A stretch of 38,566 bases of DNA from CAZQQN01 sp964549595. GTDB taxonomy: Bacteria; Bacteroidota; Bacteroidia; CAILMK01; CAYYUA01. The notes under the pieces were generated by a model. It saw only the letters and a program-made list of their open reading frames with translations, searched no databases and had not been told where the DNA came from. Below, piece by piece: positions 33,766 through 38,566 of the stretch (position 1 is its first letter; each line of letters opens with the position of its first letter). The stretch covers positions 1 through 38,566 of the forward strand of contig CAZJWK010000018.1 of the NCBI GenBank assembly GCA_964549595.1, in the 5' to 3' direction. The position numbers and the translations under genes were made by a program.

Positions 33766-34710
33766 ATGAAAATCGGAATTGATATAATGGGGGGTGATTA
33801 CGCCCCGAAATCTCCATTAGAAGGTGTAATCAACGCCCTTCCTAACCTTCCGGAAGATGTACAATTGGTCCTGATCGGGGACGAAAACGCCTTAAAGGAA
33901 TACCGTGATAAATTATCCATAGAGGATTCGGATAAACTTGATTTTATCCAAGCTTCGGATGTTATAGAAATGAGCGAATCCCCGACCAAATCCTTTAACC
34001 AAAAACCGGATTCCAGCATTTATAAAGGTTTTGAAAAACTAAAAGGGGAAGCTATTGATGTGTTTCTTAGTGCTGGCAATACCGGCGCTATGATGGTAGG
34101 GTCGCTTTACACCATTAAAGCCATTCAGGGTGTCCTCAGACCTGCTATTACCACATTGGTACCCAAAACAGACGGGAATTTTGGTATCATGTTGGACGTG
34201 GGTGCAAATCCGGATTGTAAGCAAGAGGTGCTACACCAATTCGGGATTCTGGGTTCTGAATACCTTAAAAATGTCTTTAAGGTTCAAAATCCAAAAGTAG
34301 GTTTGCTGAACATTGGGGAAGAAAAAGAAAAGGGTAACCTCATTACCCAGGCTGCTTATCCCAATATGGAAGCCTCTGAAAACATCAACTTCGTAGGCAA
34401 TGTGGAAGGATACGACTTATTCAAGGATAAAGCAGATGTTTACGTATGTGATGGTTTTACCGGCAACATCGTCCTTAAAACCGCTGAAGGCATCTTCGAG
34501 CTTATCAAAAAACGGGGAGTAAGCGATGAATATTTTAGCAACTTTAATTTTGAGAACCATGGAGGAACGCCGATTTTAGGAGTTAATAAACCGGTCATTA
34601 TCGGTCATGGTATTTCCACACCAGCAGCCTTTGAAAATATGATAAAGATGGGACAGGGTATCGTTAATTCCCAGTTAATAAGTAAGATAAAAAGGGCACT
34701 TGAATCCTGA
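33766..34710 (+). CDS. plsX: Phosphate acyltransferase PlsX
   Basis: PlsX makes acyl-phosphate from acyl-ACP, the donor that PlsY uses to acylate glycerol-3-phosphate at the start of phospholipid synthesis. The 314-residue peripheral membrane enzyme opens with the signature IGIDIMGGDYAPKSPLEG. It also has SAGNTGAMMVGSLYTIK, the central DVGANPDCKQEVLHQFGILG and the C-terminal GFTGNIVLKTAEG. Length and blocks are those of the family. It lies 5 nt before fabH. Confidence 0.96.
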   Translation: MKIGIDIMGGDYAPKSPLEGVINALPNLPEDVQLVLIGDENALKEYRDKLSIEDSDKLDFIQASDVIEMSESPTKSFNQKPDSSIYKGFEKLKGEAIDVFLSAGNTGAMMVGSLYTIKAIQGVLRPAITTLVPKTDGNFGIMLDVGANPDCKQEVLHQFGILGSEYLKNVFKVQNPKVGLLNIGEEKEKGNLITQAAYPNMEASENINFVGNVEGYDLFKDKADVYVCDGFTGNIVLKTAEGIFELIKKRGVSDEYFSNFNFENHGGTPILGVNKPVIIGHGISTPAAFENMIKMGQGIVNSQLISKIKRALES

Positions 34711-34715
34711 TCGGA

Positions 34716-35714
34716 ATGGAAAACATCAAGGCAGCGATTAAAGGAGTGGGTGCTTGGGTACCCGATCATGTACTAACCAATCATGATCTTGAACAGATGG
34801 TGGAAACCAACGATGAATGGATTCAGACCAGGACCGGCGTTCAGGAAAGGCGCATTTTAAGAGAAGAAGGGAAGGGCACTTCTTACATGGCTGTAAAAGC
34901 CGTAAACGAACTCCTTGAAAAAACCAATACCAAACCTGAAGAAATTGATTGCTTAATCTGTAGCACGGTCACTCCGGATATGCTTTTCCCGGCTACAGCC
35001 AACATAATTACTGATGAAACCGGCATGTACAATGCTTTCAGCTTTGACATAGAAGCAGCTTGTTCAGGCTTCCTTTATTCCCTTTCTATTGGTGCTAAAT
35101 ATATTGAATCAGGCTTTTCCAAAAAAACAGTCATAGTAGGGGCAGACAAGATGTCTTCCATCATTGATTACGAAGACCGGGCCACGTGTATAATTTTTGG
35201 CGATGCGGGTACCGCTGTTTTGTTAGAACCTGAACAAACCGGAAATGGATTCTTAGATGCCATATATGAAACCGATGGTTCTGGTCGTAAGCACCTCCAT
35301 ATGAAGGCGGGAGGTTCTATTAATCCCCCCTCTCATGAGACAGTAAATAGAAGAGAACATTTTGTTTACCAGGAGGGTCGTCAGGTTTTTAAGTTTGCCG
35401 TTCCTAAAATGGCAGAAACGGCCAGGCAGCTAATGAACAGAAATGACCTTAACCCGGAAGATATTAGCTATTTCGTTCCTCACCAGGCTAATAAACGCAT
35501 TATTGATGCTGCCGGCCAACAGCTGGGGCTGGATCCGGAAAAAGTAATGGTCAATATTCAAAGGTATGGCAATACTACCAATGCCACCATACCCCTTTGC
35601 CTTTATGAATGGGAAGATAACCTGAAAAAAGGGGATAACGTTCTTTTATCCGCTTTTGGAGGGGGTTTCACCTGGGGATCTGTATACTTGAAATGGGCCT
35701 ACGATAAACAATAA
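34716..35714 (+). CDS. fabH: 3-oxoacyl-ACP synthase III
   Basis: FabH condenses acetyl-CoA (or branched starters) with malonyl-ACP to begin fatty-acid synthesis. The catalytic triad is complete in 332 residues: Cys116 (IEAACSGFLYSL), His256 (VPHQANKRIID) and Asn286 (QRYGNTTNATIPL). The N-terminal ETNDEWIQTRTGVQERRI and C-terminal LLSAFGGGFTWGSVYLKW are typical. Starter preference cannot be judged by eye. It sits in the same transcript as plsX, with efp 66 nt downstream. Confidence 0.96.
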   Translation: MENIKAAIKGVGAWVPDHVLTNHDLEQMVETNDEWIQTRTGVQERRILREEGKGTSYMAVKAVNELLEKTNTKPEEIDCLICSTVTPDMLFPATANIITDETGMYNAFSFDIEAACSGFLYSLSIGAKYIESGFSKKTVIVGADKMSSIIDYEDRATCIIFGDAGTAVLLEPEQTGNGFLDAIYETDGSGRKHLHMKAGGSINPPSHETVNRREHFVYQEGRQVFKFAVPKMAETARQLMNRNDLNPEDISYFVPHQANKRIIDAAGQQLGLDPEKVMVNIQRYGNTTNATIPLCLYEWEDNLKKGDNVLLSAFGGGFTWGSVYLKWAYDKQ

Positions 35715-35780
35715 TTATTCACTAATGCCTTACAGATAATTATTCAAAGTAATAAAATGCTAAAAAACAACTTGTAGGTT

Positions 35781-36350
35781 ATGGCCACCACAGCAGATTT
35801 CAAAAACGGGATATGTTTGGAGATAGATGGTGAACTCTACCAAATTATTGACTTTCTTCATAAAAAACCGGGTAAAGGAGCGGCTTTTGTGAGAACCACA
35901 CTCAAAAACGTGGAAACCGGGAAAGTTTTTGAAAAGACTTTTTCAGCAGGAGAAAAAGTAACCACAGCTCGCGTGGAGGAAAGGCCTTTCCAATTCTTAT
36001 ACAGTGATGATACCGGATTCCATTTTATGAACGAGGAAACTTTTGAACAGGTAACACTTGAGGACAATATGATTGAAAGTCCCGAACTTTTAAAAGAGGG
36101 ACTGTCCGTGATCATTGTTTATCACGATGAAACCGAAACCCCGATAAAGGTAAAACTACCCCAGTTTATTGAGGCTGAAATCACTTATACCGAGCCGGGT
36201 GTTAAAGGGGATACAGCAACCAACACCCTGAAACCGGCTACTATTGAAACAGGAGCCACAATCCATGTTCCGCTCTTTATTGAGACCGGGGAAAAAATTA
36301 AAGTGGATACCCGTGATAAGAAATACGCGGAAAGGATAAAAGATAAATAA
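35781..36350 (+). CDS. efp: Translation elongation factor P
   Basis: EF-P enters stalled ribosomes and promotes bond formation at polyproline stretches. The 189-residue protein has three beta-barrel (OB/KOW-like) domains. The tip loop is HKKPGKGAAFVRT with Lys32 at the site corresponding to the modified E. coli Lys34; flanking residues are conventional. Domain II-III borders are seen at YSDDTGFHFMNEETFEQ and EITYTEPGVKGDTATNTLK. No modification enzyme (EpmA/EpmB, EarP) is in the window. The gene lies between fabH and accB, a common Bacteroidetes order. Confidence 0.96.
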   Translation: MATTADFKNGICLEIDGELYQIIDFLHKKPGKGAAFVRTTLKNVETGKVFEKTFSAGEKVTTARVEERPFQFLYSDDTGFHFMNEETFEQVTLEDNMIESPELLKEGLSVIIVYHDETETPIKVKLPQFIEAEITYTEPGVKGDTATNTLKPATIETGATIHVPLFIETGEKIKVDTRDKKYAERIKDK

Positions 36351-36486
36351 ATTCTATCCCCTCTTGTTGTGTAATCAGCAAGTATCCAAACTTCCCAAAG
36401 ATTGTGTTTCAATTGCATACAAGCCTTATAAAATCATAGTAATGTTTAGGCGACATTACCCCAATGCATTTCAATAAACATTTTAT

Positions 36487-36494
36487 TAGATTTG
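36487..36494 (+). promoter_or_regulatory. Possible -7 element upstream of accB
   Basis: TAGATTTG matches TAnnTTTG and lies 43 nt before the accB start inside the 187-nt efp-accB gap. No -33 TTTG is present at 17-20 nt upstream. It may allow accBC to be expressed apart from the upstream genes. Confidence 0.38.
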
Positions 36495-36537
36495 ACGCAT
36501 CAGGTAAGGTTTAGCAATGCTTTAAAAAATTAATACC

Positions 36538-37104
36538 ATGGACCTAAAGGAAATCCAGGATCTGATCAAATTCGTAGCCAAACAAGGGGTGAGCGAAGTC
36601 AATCTTGAAAAGGACGATATTAAACTCACCATTAAAACCGGGCAGGACGATGAAAAATCTGAAAAAAACCAGCAACCCATTTATGCCCAAATGATGCCTC
36701 CCCAAGTAATGCCGCAGGGGATGCCACAACAAGGAGCACCCCCAACAGAAACACAACAATCCCCGCAACAACCTCAAACAGCACAGCAAGCAACCCCACA
36801 GCAGCCCCAAAAAGAAGCCCCTCCTCAAGAAGGCCAATCAGAAGGGGAGGACGAATCCCAATATGTGCCTATTAAATCTCCTATGATAGGCACTTTTTAT
36901 CGATCTCCAAGCCCGGACAAAGACCCTTACGTCAAAGTAGGGGATAAAGTAGAAAAAGGTCAGGTGGTTTGTGTAGTGGAAGCCATGAAGCTATTCAATG
37001 AAATTGAATCCGAAGTATCGGGTAAAATTGTTAAAATAGCCGTAGACAATGCTGCACCAGTGGAATATGACCAAGCCTTATTCCTTGTGGATCCCAACGG
37101 GTAA
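36538..37104 (+). CDS. accB: Biotin carboxyl carrier protein of acetyl-CoA carboxylase
   Basis: BCCP carries the carboxyl group from biotin carboxylase to the transferase subunits to form malonyl-CoA. In 188 residues there is a short N-terminal domain (1-35, EIQDLIKFVAKQGVSEV). A flexible Pro/Gln-rich linker (about 45-100) follows, then the biotinyl domain with VPIKSPMIGTFYRSPSPDKD and the biotin site Lys151 in VVEAMKLFNEI. The thumb typical of BCCP (SPSPDKDPYV) is present. It is directly followed by accC (46 nt), its usual partner. Confidence 0.96.
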   Translation: MDLKEIQDLIKFVAKQGVSEVNLEKDDIKLTIKTGQDDEKSEKNQQPIYAQMMPPQVMPQGMPQQGAPPTETQQSPQQPQTAQQATPQQPQKEAPPQEGQSEGEDESQYVPIKSPMIGTFYRSPSPDKDPYVKVGDKVEKGQVVCVVEAMKLFNEIESEVSGKIVKIAVDNAAPVEYDQALFLVDPNG

Positions 37105-37150
37105 CCTTTCTCATTTTTATCAATAATAAAATTAACAGGGTAACGATTTT

Positions 37151-38488
37151 ATGTTCAATAAAATTTTAGTAGCCAACAGGGGGGAGATAGCCCTCCGGGT
37201 TATCCATACCTGCAAAGAAATGGGCATTCCGACCGTTGCCGTATACAGTCAGGCGGATAAAGAAAGTTTACATGTTCGCTTCGCCGATGAAGCCGTTTGC
37301 ATAGGTCCGCCCCAAAGCCATTTATCTTACCTTAAGATGCCTAACATTATCGCTGCGGCAGAAATTACCAATGCGGACGCCATTCATCCGGGCTACGGCT
37401 TTTTATCCGAGAACGCCAAATTTTCCGAGACCTGCGAATTGAACGGGCTCAAATTTATTGGTGCGACACCCACAATGATTAATTCAATGGGTGATAAAGC
37501 CAGAGCCATAGACACCATGAAAAAAGCAGGTGTACCAACTGTGCCCGGTTCAGATGGGGTGTTGAATAGTGTCGATGAAGCCAAGCGTGTGGCTAATGAA
37601 ATTGGTTATCCCGTAATGCTAAAGGCCTCTGCCGGCGGAGGCGGTAAAGGAATGCGTGTTGTACCCAATGAAAATGAAATGCAAAAGCATTGGGAAAGTG
37701 CCAAACAAGAAGCAAGCTCCTCTTTCGGGAACGATGACATTTACATGGAGAAATTCGTGGAAGAACCCCGGCACGTTGAAATCCAGGTGATTGGTGATCA
37801 ATTCGGTACCATTAGCCACTTATCTGAAAGGGATTGCACCACACAACGCAGGCACCAAAAACTCATCGAAGAAACCCCTTCCCCTGTCATTACCCCTGAA
37901 ATCCGCACTAAAATGGGCAATGCAGCCATTCGGGCTGCCAAAGCAGTAGATTACGAAGGCCTGGGTACTGTGGAATTTTTGGTGGATAAGCATAAGAATT
38001 TTTACTTCATGGAAATGAATACCCGTGTTCAGGTGGAACACCCGATAACAGAAGAAGTTATCAATTATGACCTCATAAAAGAGCAAATACAAGTCGCTGC
38101 GGGTTTACCCATTTCCGGGAAGAATCATGTACCGGAAAAAGTGGCCATTGAATGCCGCATCAATGCAGAAGACCCTTACAAAGATTTCCGGCCTCATCCC
38201 GGAAAAATCAACAATTTGCACAAACCCGGTGGCCATGGTGTAAGGGTAGACACCCACGTTTACGATGGCTATCAAATTCCGCCTCATTATGATTCCATGA
38301 TAGCCAAGCTAATAGTAAGTGCCCGTACCCGTGAAGAAGCAATCTCCCGCATGAGGCGCTGCCTTGACGAATTTATCGTTGAAGGCGTCAAAACAACCAT
38401 CCCTTTACATGACCAAATTCTGGATTCTAAAGCATTTCGCACTGCCAACTTCACCACTAAGTTTATGGATTCTTTTGAGATTGAGTAA
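37151..38488 (+). CDS. accC: Biotin carboxylase subunit of acetyl-CoA carboxylase
   Basis: AccC carboxylates biotin on BCCP using ATP and bicarbonate. The 445-residue ATP-grasp enzyme is complete: MFNKILVANRGEIALRVIHT at the start, HPGYGFLSENAKF, the glycine-rich ATP loop KASAGGGGKGMRVV, EPRHVEIQVIGDQFG, and the catalytic ERDCTTQRRHQKLIEETP. MEMNTRVQVEHPITEEV and the C-terminal RINAEDPYKDFRPHPG complete it. Its length matches the free subunit, with no fused BCCP or transferase domain. The carboxyltransferase genes (accA, accD) are not in this window. It is the last gene of the run; no clear terminator follows before the window ends. Confidence 0.97.
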   Translation: MFNKILVANRGEIALRVIHTCKEMGIPTVAVYSQADKESLHVRFADEAVCIGPPQSHLSYLKMPNIIAAAEITNADAIHPGYGFLSENAKFSETCELNGLKFIGATPTMINSMGDKARAIDTMKKAGVPTVPGSDGVLNSVDEAKRVANEIGYPVMLKASAGGGGKGMRVVPNENEMQKHWESAKQEASSSFGNDDIYMEKFVEEPRHVEIQVIGDQFGTISHLSERDCTTQRRHQKLIEETPSPVITPEIRTKMGNAAIRAAKAVDYEGLGTVEFLVDKHKNFYFMEMNTRVQVEHPITEEVINYDLIKEQIQVAAGLPISGKNHVPEKVAIECRINAEDPYKDFRPHPGKINNLHKPGGHGVRVDTHVYDGYQIPPHYDSMIAKLIVSARTREEAISRMRRCLDEFIVEGVKTTIPLHDQILDSKAFRTANFTTKFMDSFEIE

Positions 38489-38566
38489 AAGAACACGGAA
38501 ATTTTTCCCCCTACTGGAGTTTCCCCAAAATTTAGTCGAAATTCGAGGATGGCTGGAAATTTTCTT

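Noticed and set aside
38489..38566. Terminator or start of another gene after accC
   Set aside because: Only a weak GGAAA/TTTCC pairing without a proper T tract, and no supported start codon with a coding frame before the window edge.

Overview
The window reads as chromosomal core sequence from a Bacteroidetes bacterium, most likely of the order Cytophagales. Four things point there. (1) Several genes are preceded by the Bacteroidetes-type promoter (TTTG, about 18 nt, TAnnTTTG). (2) The gene orders rpsU-xer-hpf-tRNA-Thr, miaB-enhancer binding protein-lptE-TPR protein-secG followed by groES-groEL, and DUF177-rpmF-plsX-fabH-efp-accB-accC are familiar from that phylum. (3) There is a carboxypeptidase-regulatory-domain TonB receptor and a PorV/PorQ-like barrel. 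(4) Shine-Dalgarno sequences are mostly absent. The sequence is moderately AT-rich by eye. Two runs of exactly ten N at 19899-19908 and 27047-27056 show that it is a scaffolded draft.

Layout. 1-5936 is mostly minus strand: a truncated tRNA-Thr with a good promoter; the translation-linked cluster rpsU, tyrosine recombinase, hpf; an acyl-CoA dehydrogenase; a membrane-anchored helix-hairpin-helix protein; and a sodium:alanine/glycine symporter with an extra soluble domain. 6009-10713 is a plus-strand run: miaB, a sigma-54 activator with no sensor domain, lptE, a TPR-like protein, secG and a terminator. A minus-strand gene of unknown function (10732-11475) separates this from groES-groEL (11701-13718), which ends in a strong terminator. 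13864-17499 is a minus-strand four-gene run: YbhN-like membrane protein, family 2 glycosyltransferase, a small winged-helix-like protein and an orphan OppC-type permease. ruvC (plus) converges on greA-HIT (minus).

19188-28136 is the accessory part of the window. It is one minus-strand operon with its own promoter and terminator: a TonB-dependent receptor (about 1,220 residues), a 1,288-residue secreted protein and a PorV/PorQ-like outer-membrane barrel. The sequence suggests an outer-membrane or cell-surface system in which the receptor, the secreted protein and a possible dedicated shuttle or anchor are made together. No SusD-like lipoprotein and no substrate-degrading enzyme is present, and the substrate cannot be read from the sequence.

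28262-31478 (minus) carries rsmA, mgtE and a D-2-hydroxyacid dehydrogenase. 31739-38488 (plus) carries pdxA and then the ribosome/lipid operon: DUF177 protein, L32, plsX, fabH, efp, accB, accC. It couples ribosome maturation and translation elongation to malonyl-CoA supply and the first steps of fatty-acid and phospholipid synthesis.

No intergenic stretch exceeds 300 bases. The longest is 27967-28261, which holds the promoter of the receptor operon and nothing else I could identify. I saw no CRISPR array, insertion sequence, riboswitch, prophage or tmRNA. The tail 38489-38566 shows no gene or convincing terminator.
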